The notes: a model not told the origin generated them from the letters alone. Positions 7,592-16,782 are shown, counted from the stretch's first letter. The stretch is DNA of 64,000 nucleotides from Verrucomicrobiaceae bacterium (GCA_947458455.1 CANGYJ010000009.1:1-64000), one strand, 5' to 3'. Numbers and translations: made by a program.

Positions 7592-10354
7592 ATGCGCCTT
7601 CTCTTTTTTCTCTTTCTCACCACCCTCGCCAGCGCCGCCGACTTCCCCGCGCTCTACAACAGCGAACCGGGCAACCCTTCGCCGATGTCACCGCAGGACG
7701 CGTTGAAGGCACTCAAACTGCCCGAAGGCTTCAAGGCCACGCTCTTTGCCGCCGAACCGGACGTGCAGAATCCCATCGGCATGGCTTGGGACACACGCGG
7801 TCGCATGTGGGTCGCGGAAAACTACACCTACGCCGAGCGGGCGAAGCGCTTTGACCTCACGCTGAAGGATCGCGTCATCATCTTGGAGGACAAAGACTGG
7901 GATGGCGTCGCCGAGACACGCAAAGTCTTCACTGAGGACGTGCAGATGCTCACCAGCGTCGAGGTCGGGCGCGGTGGCGTGTGGCTGATGTGCCCGCCGC
8001 AGGTGCTTTTCATCCCGGATGCCAATGGTGACGACATCCCCGACTCCGAGCCGCAAGTCGTCATCGACGGCTTCACGGTGGCGAAGGACAATTACCACAA
8101 CTTCGCCAACGGCCTGCGCTTTGCACCGGACGGCTGGCTTTACGGTCGCTGCGGTCACTCCTGCCCTGGCAAGCTCGGCATCCCCGGCACGCCAGATGAG
8201 CAACGCGTGCCAATGAAAGGCGGCATCTGGCGCTACCACCCGGAGAAGAAGATCGTCGAAGTGCTCACGCATGGCACCACAAACCCATGGGGCCATGATT
8301 GGGATGCCAACGGCGAGCTGTTCTTCATCAACACCGTTACCGGCCACCTCTGGCATCTCATCCATGGCGCTCACCTCATGGATTCCAGCACGCTGAATCC
8401 CTTCGTGTATGAAAAGCTCGATACCATCGCCGACCACTACCACTACGACCGCAGTGGAAGCTGGACCGAAAGCCGCGATGGCAAGGCCAACAGCCTCGGC
8501 GGCGGCCACGCCCACATCGGCATGATGATTTACCAGGCCGATCAATGGCCGGAGCAGTATCGCAACAAGCTCTTCACGCTGAACATGCACGGCCGCCGCG
8601 CCAATGTGGAGCGCCTCGAGCGAAACGGCAGCGGCTACGTCGGCAAACACGAGCCCGATGTCTTCCTCAGCGACGATTCGTGGTTCCGCGGCATCGAAAT
8701 CAGCACCGGCCCCGAGGGCAGCGGCTTCATCCTCGACTGGAGCGACACCGGCGAGTGCCACGACTCCACCGGTGTGCATCGCACCAGCGGCCGCATCTTC
8801 CGCATCAGCTATGGCAATGTGGTGCAGCCGTCCCGGCTGCCCTTCTCATGGCGCAAGCCATGGCCCAAAGCCGATCTCAACGGCGATGAGCATCAACGCG
8901 CCCTCGCCATCCGCGAACTCGTGCAATTCTCACCACTCGATGCGATCACCGGCCCGCAAGCTCACGCGAAATATCCCGAACTCGCCTTCGACCCCGTGAA
9001 AATGGCCGACGACGAAAAATCTGCCTTCGTGCGCCTCCAGCTCGCCAGCGTGCTTCAGCGACTTCCGCTCGAAAAACGGCCCGCTTTGGCCATCGCCCTG
9101 CTTTCCCACACCGAAGACGCCAACGACCCGTTTTTGTCTCACCTGGTCTGGTTTGGCATTTCGCCGCTGAAGGCCGATTCACTGCTCGAAATCGCCAAAA
9201 CCTGCTCCTGGCCCAAAGTGACACGTTGGATCGCTCGCAAACTCGCCACGGAGCCGGAGGCGCTGAATGCGCTTCTCGCTTTCGAGGTCTCCATCGAAGT
9301 GTTCGAAGGCATGAACGAGGCGTTCCAAGGCATTCGCAAGGCTCCCAAGCCCGCGAACTGGGATTCGTTCGTCGTTCGGGCTTTAGCCCGCGATTCGAGC
9401 GACCCAGAACGGGCTAAAGCCCGAACTACGTACATCCGCGATCTCAGCATCCTCTTCGGCGATGGCCGTGCGCTGGATGATGTGAAGAAACTCGCCCTCG
9501 ACGACAAGGCCGACATCACCGCCAGGGAGTCCGCGCTCAAAACGCTCATCGAAGCCCGCCCGGATGATCTGCGGGACCTTTGCACGAAGCTCCTCGACGT
9601 TCGCGGCCTCAACACCACCGCCGCTCGTGGTCTCTCCCAATTTGATGATCCAGAGATCGGCAAACAGCTCGCCAAGAACTATCGCAAGTTCGCCACCAGC
9701 ATCATGGACACGCTCGTTGCACGTCCGGCCTTTGCGCAGGCCATGCTCGCCGAAATGGCCGCTGGCCGCATTCCACGCACGGAGCTAAGCGCCTTCCACG
9801 CACGCCAGATTCGCGCCTTCAATGACGAAGCTCTCAGCAAGCAACTCGTCGAAGCCTGGGGTGAACTCCGTGAGTCCGCTGCCGATAAAAAACAGCTCAT
9901 CGAGAAGCTGAAAGCCGATTTGAAGCCCGACGTGCTCGCCAAGGCGAATCTGAGCAATGGCCGCATGCTCTTCACCGCCGTCTGCGGAGCCTGTCACATG
10001 ATGTACGGCCAAGGCGGCAAGATCGGCCCCGATTTGACCGGCAGTGGACGTGCCAGCCTTGATTACCTCCTCGAAAACATCGCCGATCCCAGCGGCGTGG
10101 TCAGCGCGGACTACCGCATGAGTTTGCTCACGCTCAAAGATGGTCGCCAACTCAGCGGCGTCATCGCCGGGAGGACGGACCGCACGCTCACCCTGCGCAC
10201 CTTGACCGAAGCCTTGACCCTCGAAACCGCAGAAGTCACCAAAACCAAATCGTCTCCTCTATCCATGATGCCCGAAGGCCTTCTCCTCGCCTTCCCACCC
10301 GACCAAGTGCGCGATTTGATCGCCTACCTCATGCATCCGGTGCAGGTGAAGTAG
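7592..10354 (+). CDS. PVC-type membrane-bound dehydrogenase-like protein with C-terminal heme domain
   Basis: 920 residues from the ATG at 7592, chosen because it starts a signal peptide (MRLLFFLFLTTLASAA); the frame is open further upstream without coding character. Residues ~30-420 form the NHL/glucose-dehydrogenase-like beta-propeller of the TIGR02604 family (LPEGFKATLFAAEPDVQNPIGMAWDTRGRMWVAENY, NPWGHDWDANGELFF). A helical-repeat-like middle follows. The end is a planctomycete-type heme domain with CGACH at 798-802 and KIGPDLTGSGR. A periplasmic sugar or alcohol oxidation role is inferred. Oddity: a palindromic repeat (9371-9429) is translated in frame at about residues 594-613. Confidence 0.88.
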   Translation: MRLLFFLFLTTLASAADFPALYNSEPGNPSPMSPQDALKALKLPEGFKATLFAAEPDVQNPIGMAWDTRGRMWVAENYTYAERAKRFDLTLKDRVIILEDKDWDGVAETRKVFTEDVQMLTSVEVGRGGVWLMCPPQVLFIPDANGDDIPDSEPQVVIDGFTVAKDNYHNFANGLRFAPDGWLYGRCGHSCPGKLGIPGTPDEQRVPMKGGIWRYHPEKKIVEVLTHGTTNPWGHDWDANGELFFINTVTGHLWHLIHGAHLMDSSTLNPFVYEKLDTIADHYHYDRSGSWTESRDGKANSLGGGHAHIGMMIYQADQWPEQYRNKLFTLNMHGRRANVERLERNGSGYVGKHEPDVFLSDDSWFRGIEISTGPEGSGFILDWSDTGECHDSTGVHRTSGRIFRISYGNVVQPSRLPFSWRKPWPKADLNGDEHQRALAIRELVQFSPLDAITGPQAHAKYPELAFDPVKMADDEKSAFVRLQLASVLQRLPLEKRPALAIALLSHTEDANDPFLSHLVWFGISPLKADSLLEIAKTCSWPKVTRWIARKLATEPEALNALLAFEVSIEVFEGMNEAFQGIRKAPKPANWDSFVVRALARDSSDPERAKARTTYIRDLSILFGDGRALDDVKKLALDDKADITARESALKTLIEARPDDLRDLCTKLLDVRGLNTTAARGLSQFDDPEIGKQLAKNYRKFATSIMDTLVARPAFAQAMLAEMAAGRIPRTELSAFHARQIRAFNDEALSKQLVEAWGELRESAADKKQLIEKLKADLKPDVLAKANLSNGRMLFTAVCGACHMMYGQGGKIGPDLTGSGRASLDYLLENIADPSGVVSADYRMSLLTLKDGRQLSGVIAGRTDRTLTLRTLTEALTLETAEVTKTKSSPLSMMPEGLLLAFPPDQVRDLIAYLMHPVQVK
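8824..8840. repeat. Short palindrome inside the dehydrogenase-like gene
   Basis: GCAGCCG-TCC-CGGCTGC, a 7-bp perfect stem with a 3-base loop. It is translated as part of VVQPSRLP, at the junction after the beta-propeller domain. It may be a fragment of another dispersed repeat, but no second copy was found in this window, so significance is uncertain. Confidence 0.4.
9371..9429. repeat. Palindromic repeat, copy 2, located in frame inside a coding sequence
   Basis: Arms 9371-9390 and 9410-9429 are complementary at 19 of 20 positions, with a 19-base loop. The core CGTTCGGGCTTTAGCCCG matches copy 1 at 6851-6907 except for C-to-T and arm-end differences, and both copies are bordered by a TACGTA-like edge. 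Here it lies inside the dehydrogenase-like gene and is translated (VVRALARDSSDPERAKARTT) without breaking the frame. Confidence 0.85.
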
Positions 10355-10443
10355 AATCTGGAAGTGCGTCATGCCCTCCAATTGTGGGGTGAACGTTACC
10401 AAAGTACAATTTGGCACGCGGGCCATCGCTTGCTGTAGTTCAG

Positions 10444-11451
<1,008 letters not shown>

Positions 11452-11490
11452 ACGGATAGCGCCTCAGAGTGTCCCAAACGCCCCACCCTC

Positions 11491-12240
11491 ATGAAAGGAC
11501 CCCCCGCCTTCCTGCTCAGCCTCATCGTCGTCATGTCCGGTGCCTGGGCGCATGCCGTCGAGCTTCTCGGCCAGCCACAGATCAACACCTCCGCCACCGG
11601 AGCCACGATCACCTGGAAAACCGATGTCGCCTGCGGCACGCGGCTCAGCTACGGCCTGAATGCCGCTCAGTTGAACCAGAAAGCGGAAGGCCCCGTCGCT
11701 GCGGAGCATGTCATCACGCTCAGCGGTCTCTCCACCGGCACGACGTATCATTACAGCCTCGGCAGCGCCCGCCAGCAGCTCGCCACCGGCACCTGCATCA
11801 CCAGTGGCAATGCACCTGCCGCGAACCCGCCGCCCTCCATTGTGCGCCGCGTGCTCGATGCCATCACGCCGGAGAAAAAGCCCGCGCCCAAAGCCGCCAT
11901 TCCCGCCCAGGCACCACCCACTCGTCAGAGCTGGGGGAATGTCTCCAGTCTCCAGGACCACTTTGATCGTCATGGCCGTGATTTCTCCAGCAAATCCCCG
12001 GATGACTATGCCGCTCAAGCCTGGCTCTTTCTCCAACGCGCCCGCGCCGAGTCCCTGCCGATGAAGCTCGACGACACCGATGGAACAGTGCGAGTTTTTG
12101 ATCCCAAAACACGTGCCTTCGCTGCCTACAACGAAAGCGGCCGCACGAAGACCTTCTTCAAACCCGAGAGCGCCAGCTACTGGCAGCGCCAGCCCGGCCG
12201 CCCGGTAAAGCCCGCTGATCTTCGATTTTCCTCCCGCTGA
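11491..12240 (+). CDS. Secreted FN3-like protein with a C-terminal polymorphic-toxin-like domain
   Basis: 249 residues. Signal peptide at 1-22 (MKGPPAFLLSLIVVMSGAWA); residues ~24-105 resemble a fibronectin-III or purple-acid-phosphatase N-terminal domain (GATITWKTDVACGTRLSYG, HVITLSGLSTGTTYHYSLG). A Pro/Ala-rich linker spans ~108-146. The C-terminal part has the pattern LQDHFDRHGRDF (His157, His161), DDYAAQAWLFLQRA, RVFDPKTRAFAAYNESGRT and TFFKP (221-225), which resembles C-terminal domains found on Rhs/CdiA-type toxins and phage head proteins. This relation is recalled, not searched. Only two bases separate it from the next gene, whose product could be its immunity protein. Confidence 0.5.
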   Translation: MKGPPAFLLSLIVVMSGAWAHAVELLGQPQINTSATGATITWKTDVACGTRLSYGLNAAQLNQKAEGPVAAEHVITLSGLSTGTTYHYSLGSARQQLATGTCITSGNAPAANPPPSIVRRVLDAITPEKKPAPKAAIPAQAPPTRQSWGNVSSLQDHFDRHGRDFSSKSPDDYAAQAWLFLQRARAESLPMKLDDTDGTVRVFDPKTRAFAAYNESGRTKTFFKPESASYWQRQPGRPVKPADLRFSSR

Positions 12241-12242
12241 CA

Positions 12243-12599
12243 ATGCCCCGCAAGCCCGCCCCCAAAAAAACAGCCATGAGAACCTCCTCCACGACCCACA
12301 TCTGCCCTGTGTGCGGTTACGATGAACTAAAAGAACCGCCACGCAACCGCACCGGCGGAGCCTCGCTCGAAATCTGCGCGAGTTGCGGTTTCCAATTCGG
12401 CGTCACCGATGACGACAAAGGCTTCAGCTACGACGAGTATCGCCAGCAATGGATTGAGACCGGCATGAAATGGTCCAGCAAAGGCCTGAAGCCTCGCAAG
12501 GATTGGAACGCGCAAACCCAGCTCGCCAGCCTCGCTCTCAGTGCCACGCTCAAGCGTGTCAAAGGCCGTCCACCACGCGTCTTTTTGCAGCCAGCTTGA
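12243..12599 (+). CDS. Cys-pair (CPCC-like) small protein, possible immunity partner
   Basis: 118 residues, or 107 if the internal ATG at 12276 is used. Two Cys pairs, CPVCGYDEL and ICASCGFQF, about 24 residues apart, suggest one zinc-ribbon site; GFSYDEYRQQWIETGMKW and WNAQTQL follow. It looks like the cysteine-rich 'CPCC' family of small proteins, which are frequently single-gene partners in toxin neighbourhoods. It starts two bases after the toxin-like gene, so co-translation is likely. A housekeeping zinc protein is the alternative. Confidence 0.55.
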   Translation: MPRKPAPKKTAMRTSSTTHICPVCGYDELKEPPRNRTGGASLEICASCGFQFGVTDDDKGFSYDEYRQQWIETGMKWSSKGLKPRKDWNAQTQLASLALSATLKRVKGRPPRVFLQPA

Positions 12600-12609
12600 G
12601 GCTTGCCAC

Positions 12610-13512
12610 TCAGCTCTTTCTCGTAATCTCCACGATCACCGCTTTCTGCGCATGCAGGCGGTTTTCGGCCTGATTAAAGATGACATTGGCATTGGCTTCC
12701 ATGACCTCATCGGTGATCTCTTTGCCGCGATAAGCGGGCAGGCAGTGCATCACGATGGCGTTCGGTTGGGCGTGCTTCAGCAGCGCGTCGTTGATCTGCC
12801 AGGGCTTCAAAACTTCGATGCGGTCGGCGCTTTCGGCTTCTTTGCCCATGCTGACCCACACGTCGGTGTAAAGCACGTCGCAACCTTTCACCGCTTCAGC
12901 GGGGTCATCGACGATGCGGATGGTTCCAGCGGGCACGTTGCGCATGAAGCTCTCCTGCGGCTGGAAGGCCTTTGGAGCACCGATGACGAGTTCAAAGCCG
13001 AGTTTCGCCGAAGCCCAGATCCATGAGCGGGCCACGTTGCAATCGCCATCGCCGAGGAAGCACACGCGTTTGCCTGCCCAGCCGCCGAGATGCTCCTGGA
13101 TGGTCTGCAAATCGGCCAGAATCTGGCAGGGATGCTCGTCATCGGTCAAAGCGTTGATCGTGGGGATGCCGCTGAACTTGGCGAAATCGACCACGTCCTG
13201 CTGCGCAAAGGTGCGGATGACCGCGCCATGAATCATGCGACCCATCACGCGGGCGGTGTCCTTGATCGGCTCGCCACGACCGAGCTGGATGTCCGCGCCG
13301 GAGAGGAACATGACCTGTCCGCCAAGCTCGCGGATGCCGACCTCGAAGCTCACGCGGGTGCGCGTGGAGGATTTCGTGAAGATAAGCGCCCACTGCTGCC
13401 CCGTAAGCACCTGCGGCGAGGACTTGCGGTCCTTCTTCAGCACGCAGGCGAGATCCACGATCTTCTCGATCTGGTCTTTGGAGAGTTCTTCGATGGAAAG
13501 GAGATGGTTCAT
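12610..13512 (-). CDS. argF: Ornithine carbamoyltransferase
   Basis: 300 residues from the ATG at 13512; a longer frame would run into the palindromic repeat and is rejected. The carbamoyl-phosphate loop STRTR is at 49-53, followed by HPCQILADLQT, the ornithine-binding DVWVSMG segment, and HCLPAYRG. It makes citrulline from ornithine and carbamoyl phosphate. It lies downstream of argD and argB on the same strand, forming an arginine biosynthesis block. Confidence 0.95.
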   Translation of the reverse strand: MNHLLSIEELSKDQIEKIVDLACVLKKDRKSSPQVLTGQQWALIFTKSSTRTRVSFEVGIRELGGQVMFLSGADIQLGRGEPIKDTARVMGRMIHGAVIRTFAQQDVVDFAKFSGIPTINALTDDEHPCQILADLQTIQEHLGGWAGKRVCFLGDGDCNVARSWIWASAKLGFELVIGAPKAFQPQESFMRNVPAGTIRIVDDPAEAVKGCDVLYTDVWVSMGKEAESADRIEVLKPWQINDALLKHAQPNAIVMHCLPAYRGKEITDEVMEANANVIFNQAENRLHAQKAVIVEITRKS

Positions 13513-13546
13513 AGCAGCATGGGGCAAAAGGGGAAGACGGAGACTA

Positions 13547-13674
13547 AATGACGAAATCCGAATGGTCGAATGACGATTGAAGCCCGAAGCCAGAATCTCG
13601 AAGGCTCCCAAAACCTCCCGTTCTGGCTTCAGGCCTCGTTGTATTTCGTCATTCGGAATTCCTCATTCGTCATT
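13547..13674. repeat. Composite nested palindrome between argD and argF
   Basis: Three nested complementary pairs: 13547-13555 with 13666-13674 (AATGACGAA), 13567-13576 with 13646-13655 (CGAATGACGA), and 13586-13595 with 13621-13630 (GAAGCCAGAA). The short word AATGACGAA recurs inside it. The argD stop codon (13670-13672) lies within the right arm. It is in the argD-argF gap, where it could fold in the transcript, but no T-tract follows. Confidence 0.75.
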
Positions 13675-14920
13675 CCGAGGCCGCCAGAGCATCCAGCACT
13701 CCTTTGAAGATCGTCAGGGCCTCGGCGGCATGCGCCTCGGTGATATTCAGCGGCGAGAGCCAGCGGACGACGTTCGGTCCCGCAGGGGTGACCATCATGC
13801 CGATATCAAGGAGTTTTTGAGCGAGAAAAATGGAGGCAGGTTTGTCACCGGCTTTCGCTTTGAAGGCCTCGGCGTTGAGTTCCCAGCCGATGAAGAGGCC
13901 GAGCTGGCGCACTTCTTGGATGAGCGGATGATTCCACGCTCGTCCGGCCGCCGAAATGGCCGCGCCACGGGTCTTGGCGTTGTCGCAGAGTTTTTCGTCG
14001 AGGATCGTGCGCAGCGTGGCGATGCCGACGGCGCAGGCGAGCGGCGATCCGCCGTAGGTCGTGCCATGCGTGCCTGGGCCGAGCACTTTGCTCGGATCGA
14101 GACGATCATTCAGCCAGAAGGAGCCGAGCGGGAAGCCGCTGCCGATCGCTTTGGCCCAACTGATGCCATCGGGCTGGATTTCATCGCCAGGGATGATGCT
14201 GCGCCAGCCGGCCATCTCGCCCGCACGGCCGAAACCGACCTGAACTTCGTCCAAAAGCAGCAGCAGATCTTTTTCGCGGCACAAAGCCTGCGCTCCACGC
14301 AAAAACTCAGCCGTGACGGCATTCACGCCACTTTCGCCCTGCACCGGCTCGACGAGGATGGCGACGGTTTTATCGGTGATCGCGGCTTGAAGAGCTTCGA
14401 GATCATTGAACGGCACATAAACGAATCCGGGAGGCAGCGGGCCAAATCCGCCGTGGATCTTCTCCTGCGCCGTGGCGGTCATGGCACCGAAAGTGCGGCC
14501 ATGGAAGCTGCCGGTGAAGGTGATGATTTCATAGCGACCGCCGGTCTGCTGACCGTATTTACGGGCGAATTTGATCAGGCCTTCATTCGCCTCCGCGCCG
14601 CTGTTGCAGAAGAAGCACTTGCCGGGAATCTCCACGCATTCCTCGACGATGAGACGCGCCAGCTCCGCCTGCTTGTCGATGCAGTACCAGTTCGAGACAT
14701 GAATGAGCGTGCTCGCTTGCTCGGTAAGCGCCTTCACCACCGTCGGCGGGCAATGGCCTAGCGGGCACACCGCCACGCCGCCTGCAAAATCGAGATACTT
14801 CTTCCCATCGCGGTCCCACACATACGGTCCCTCGCCTCGCACGGGCCAAACGTCATAGCGGCCGTAGTTGCCGAGCACGTATTGAGAGAGCCATTGGGTT
14901 TCTGGGTGAGGAGCGGACAT
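13670..14920 (-). CDS. argD: Acetylornithine aminotransferase (class III PLP)
   Basis: 416 residues. Class-III aminotransferase features: GKKYLDFAGGVAVCPLGHC, NSGAEANEGLIKFAR, GSFHGRTFG, LLLLDEVQVGFGRAG (PLP-binding Asp) and the Schiff-base lysine in WAKAIGSGFPLG. It transaminates N-acetylglutamate semialdehyde to N-acetylornithine. A TTTAG tandem repeat precedes the start, directly after the toxin stop codon. Some homologues also serve lysine biosynthesis. Confidence 0.94.
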   Translation of the reverse strand: MSAPHPETQWLSQYVLGNYGRYDVWPVRGEGPYVWDRDGKKYLDFAGGVAVCPLGHCPPTVVKALTEQASTLIHVSNWYCIDKQAELARLIVEECVEIPGKCFFCNSGAEANEGLIKFARKYGQQTGGRYEIITFTGSFHGRTFGAMTATAQEKIHGGFGPLPPGFVYVPFNDLEALQAAITDKTVAILVEPVQGESGVNAVTAEFLRGAQALCREKDLLLLLDEVQVGFGRAGEMAGWRSIIPGDEIQPDGISWAKAIGSGFPLGSFWLNDRLDPSKVLGPGTHGTTYGGSPLACAVGIATLRTILDEKLCDNAKTRGAAISAAGRAWNHPLIQEVRQLGLFIGWELNAEAFKAKAGDKPASIFLAQKLLDIGMMVTPAGPNVVRWLSPLNITEAHAAEALTIFKGVLDALAASE

Positions 14921-14921
14921 G

Positions 14922-14940
14922 TTAGTTTAGTTTAGTTTAG
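14922..14940. repeat. TTTAG pentanucleotide tandem repeat upstream of argD
   Basis: Almost four copies of TTTAG (TTAGTTTAGTTTAGTTTAG) occupy the whole gap between the toxin stop (14937-14939 lies within it) and the argD start at 14920. On the transcribed strand it reads CTAAA repeats where a ribosome-binding site would be expected. Copy-number change would alter the spacing. Confidence 0.8.
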
Positions 14941-15203
14941 CGGTAAATTTCGCGGCGATGGCCGACTGCGACAACGAGGACGATCAGTTCCGAGTCTTCA
15001 ATGTCATAAACGATGCGGTAATCCCCGACCCGGATGCGCCAAGACTCCACGTCAGTCATTCTCAGGCATCCAGAAGGCCGTGGATCATCAGCCAAGTGGT
15101 TGATGGCCTTGGTGAGGCGTTCTTGAAGCTGCGATGGGAGTGAAAGGAGAGTCTTTCGGGCACGCTTCAAAACTTTGACGTGGTAGTGTTTCCTCTCGTT
15201 CAC
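14937..15203 (-). CDS. RelE/ParE-family mRNA interferase-type toxin
   Basis: 88 residues from a GTG at 15203 that overlaps the antitoxin stop (GTGA). The sequence YHVKVLKRARKTLLSLP, NHLADDPRPSGCLRM, WRIRVGDYRIVYDIED and VVAVGHRREIY is the standard RelE/YafQ pattern, with conserved Arg/Tyr/His residues for ribosome-dependent cleavage. A longer frame from 15233 would overlap the antitoxin by 34 bases. It sits between argB and argD. Confidence 0.9.
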   Translation of the reverse strand: MNERKHYHVKVLKRARKTLLSLPSQLQERLTKAINHLADDPRPSGCLRMTDVESWRIRVGDYRIVYDIEDSELIVLVVAVGHRREIYR

Positions 15204-15400
15204 ATTCCCATCTCCTTCTTCACCTCTTCCCAATCGAGAGCCTCCTCCTCACCGCTAGCCAGATCAGCACGAGCTTCTAAAACGAGCTTCGCGTCCTCAT
15301 ACTCCTCGATCGCATCCAACAGACCGATGGATATCTCCCGCATCACAGGAAACGGAAGCGTGACAAGGTCAGCGAGTTTGTCTTTGGCGATGGTGCTCAT
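15200..15400 (-). CDS. Antitoxin partner of the RelE-type toxin
   Basis: 66 residues, acidic and helical (IGLLDAIEEYEDAKLVLEARADLASGEEEALDWEEVKKEMG). The ALDWEEVKKEM ending resembles toxin-wrapping tails of RelB/Phd-like antitoxins. Its stop overlaps the toxin GTG, so translation is coupled. The fold is not identified with confidence; the role comes from context. Confidence 0.75.
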   Translation of the reverse strand: MSTIAKDKLADLVTLPFPVMREISIGLLDAIEEYEDAKLVLEARADLASGEEEALDWEEVKKEMGM

Positions 15401-15442
15401 GGTAGGAAAATAATGGCCAGGGCGGAAACGGCAACCCGGGTT

Positions 15443-16300
15443 TTAGAGGTGAATCTCCGTGCCGATGCCGCCATCGGTGAAGATTTCGAGGATGAGGGCA
15501 TGCGGCAGGCGTCCGTCGATGAGGTGGACTTTGCCGACACCGCCGCGGAGGGAGTCGAGGGAGCTGTCCACCTTCGGGATCATGCCGCCGCTGATGATTT
15601 TTTCGGCCTTCAGCTTGGCGATGCTGGCCTCGTCGAGACTGGGAATGAGCGTGCTGTCGTCCGTTGGGTCGCGCATGACGCCGCGCACATCGCTGAGGAA
15701 GATGAGTTTCGTGGCCTTGAGGCGCTTCGCGAGGGCGCAGGCAGCGAGATCGGCGTTCACGTTGAGGGTTTTGCCGCTGGCCAGCTCGCGAGCGACAGGT
15801 GACACGACGGGGACGAACTCCCCGGCCACGGCGGCTTGGATGAGGCCGAGTTTGCAGTCGTTCACTTCGCCGACCCAGCCGAGATCGCCCTTCATTTTCT
15901 CGCCGAGGAAGACTTCCGTGCCGGGAATGCCGACGGCTTTGCCACCGAAGGCATTGATCTTGGTCACGATCTCCGGGTTGATGACGCGGGCGAGAGTCTC
16001 CTCGACGATTTTGATGGTCTCGTCATCGGTCACACGCATGCCATTGATGAATTTGGCTTCCAAGCCGGATTCGATCATGGCTTTGGAGATCGCTTTGCCG
16101 CCGCCATGCACGATGACGGGATTGATGCCCACGGCTTCGAGGAAAACGACATCACGCAGGAAGGTATCGACCTGCAGTGGGTCTTCCATGGCACTGCCGC
16201 CGACTTTGATGAGGAAGGTGCAGCCGCGGAAGGACTGCATGTAAGGCAGCGCTTCGAGGAGGACGGCGGATTTGGTGATTTGGGCGTCGAGGGCGGACAT
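15443..16300 (-). CDS. argB: Acetylglutamate kinase
   Basis: 285 residues from the ATG at 16300; the upstream extension to 16423 overlaps the divergent gene and is rejected. Amino-acid-kinase features: FLIKVGGSAMEDP, VHGGGKAISKAMIESG, KMKGDLGWVGEV, NVNADLAACALAKRL and LIFLSDVRGV. It phosphorylates N-acetylglutamate, step two of arginine synthesis, and is usually the feedback-controlled step. It is the most upstream of the arg genes on this strand and is divergent from the DciA-like gene. Confidence 0.95.
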   Translation of the reverse strand: MSALDAQITKSAVLLEALPYMQSFRGCTFLIKVGGSAMEDPLQVDTFLRDVVFLEAVGINPVIVHGGGKAISKAMIESGLEAKFINGMRVTDDETIKIVEETLARVINPEIVTKINAFGGKAVGIPGTEVFLGEKMKGDLGWVGEVNDCKLGLIQAAVAGEFVPVVSPVARELASGKTLNVNADLAACALAKRLKATKLIFLSDVRGVMRDPTDDSTLIPSLDEASIAKLKAEKIISGGMIPKVDSSLDSLRGGVGKVHLIDGRLPHALILEIFTDGGIGTEIHL

Positions 16301-16372
16301 GGAGGTGAGGGCATAATCAAGAATGCGCCGGGGGTCAAATTCACGTTGGGCGCATGGCGAGGCCGGTTTAGC

Positions 16373-16759
16373 ATGGTTTCGATGTCCGACCGCAAACCCA
16401 CACCGAAGCAGCTCATGCGCCATCGCCTGATGGCGGCGTGGCGCGGCGTGTCAGATGGGCCGGTGATGACGCTACCGACGCTGAGCGTGGCGGATCTGGC
16501 TCCGAAAATCGTGGCCCAGGCCGGTCTGGCGGATCGGGTGAAGCTGGAGGATGTGCTCTCCGCCTGGCAGGAGATCGTGGGCGATCTGCTTTTCAGACTC
16601 ACGCGGCCTGACAGCATGGAGCGTGGCATCCTCACCGTGCGGCTCACCCAGCCCTCGGCGCATCATGCGCTGAGCCTCGAAAAGACCAAAATCCTCAAAC
16701 GGCTCCAAGCCCGCCTTCCCGAGGCGAAAATTCGCGACATCCGTTTCCGTCATGGCTGA
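16373..16759 (+). CDS. DUF721/DciA-like protein
   Basis: 128 residues from the ATG at 16373, or 125 from 16382. The core VKLEDVLSAWQEIVGDLLFRLTRPDSMERGILTVRLTQPSAHHALS plus KTKILKRLQ and AKIRDIRF is the DUF721 pattern. DciA proteins load the replicative helicase in bacteria lacking DnaC, so this may be a replication protein. It is divergent from argB with a 72-base gap. Confidence 0.8.
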   Translation: MVSMSDRKPTPKQLMRHRLMAAWRGVSDGPVMTLPTLSVADLAPKIVAQAGLADRVKLEDVLSAWQEIVGDLLFRLTRPDSMERGILTVRLTQPSAHHALSLEKTKILKRLQARLPEAKIRDIRFRHG

Positions 16760-16782
16760 CGTATTCCTGTTTCCTACCTGCT

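Noticed and set aside
13513-13611. N-terminal extension of argF
   Set aside because: It is repeat-derived DNA (composite palindrome) and has no ArgF similarity; the ATG at 13512 gives the normal length.
15836-16372. N-terminal extension of the DciA-like reading frame
   Set aside because: It is antisense to argB; the family homology begins only after the ATG at 16373.
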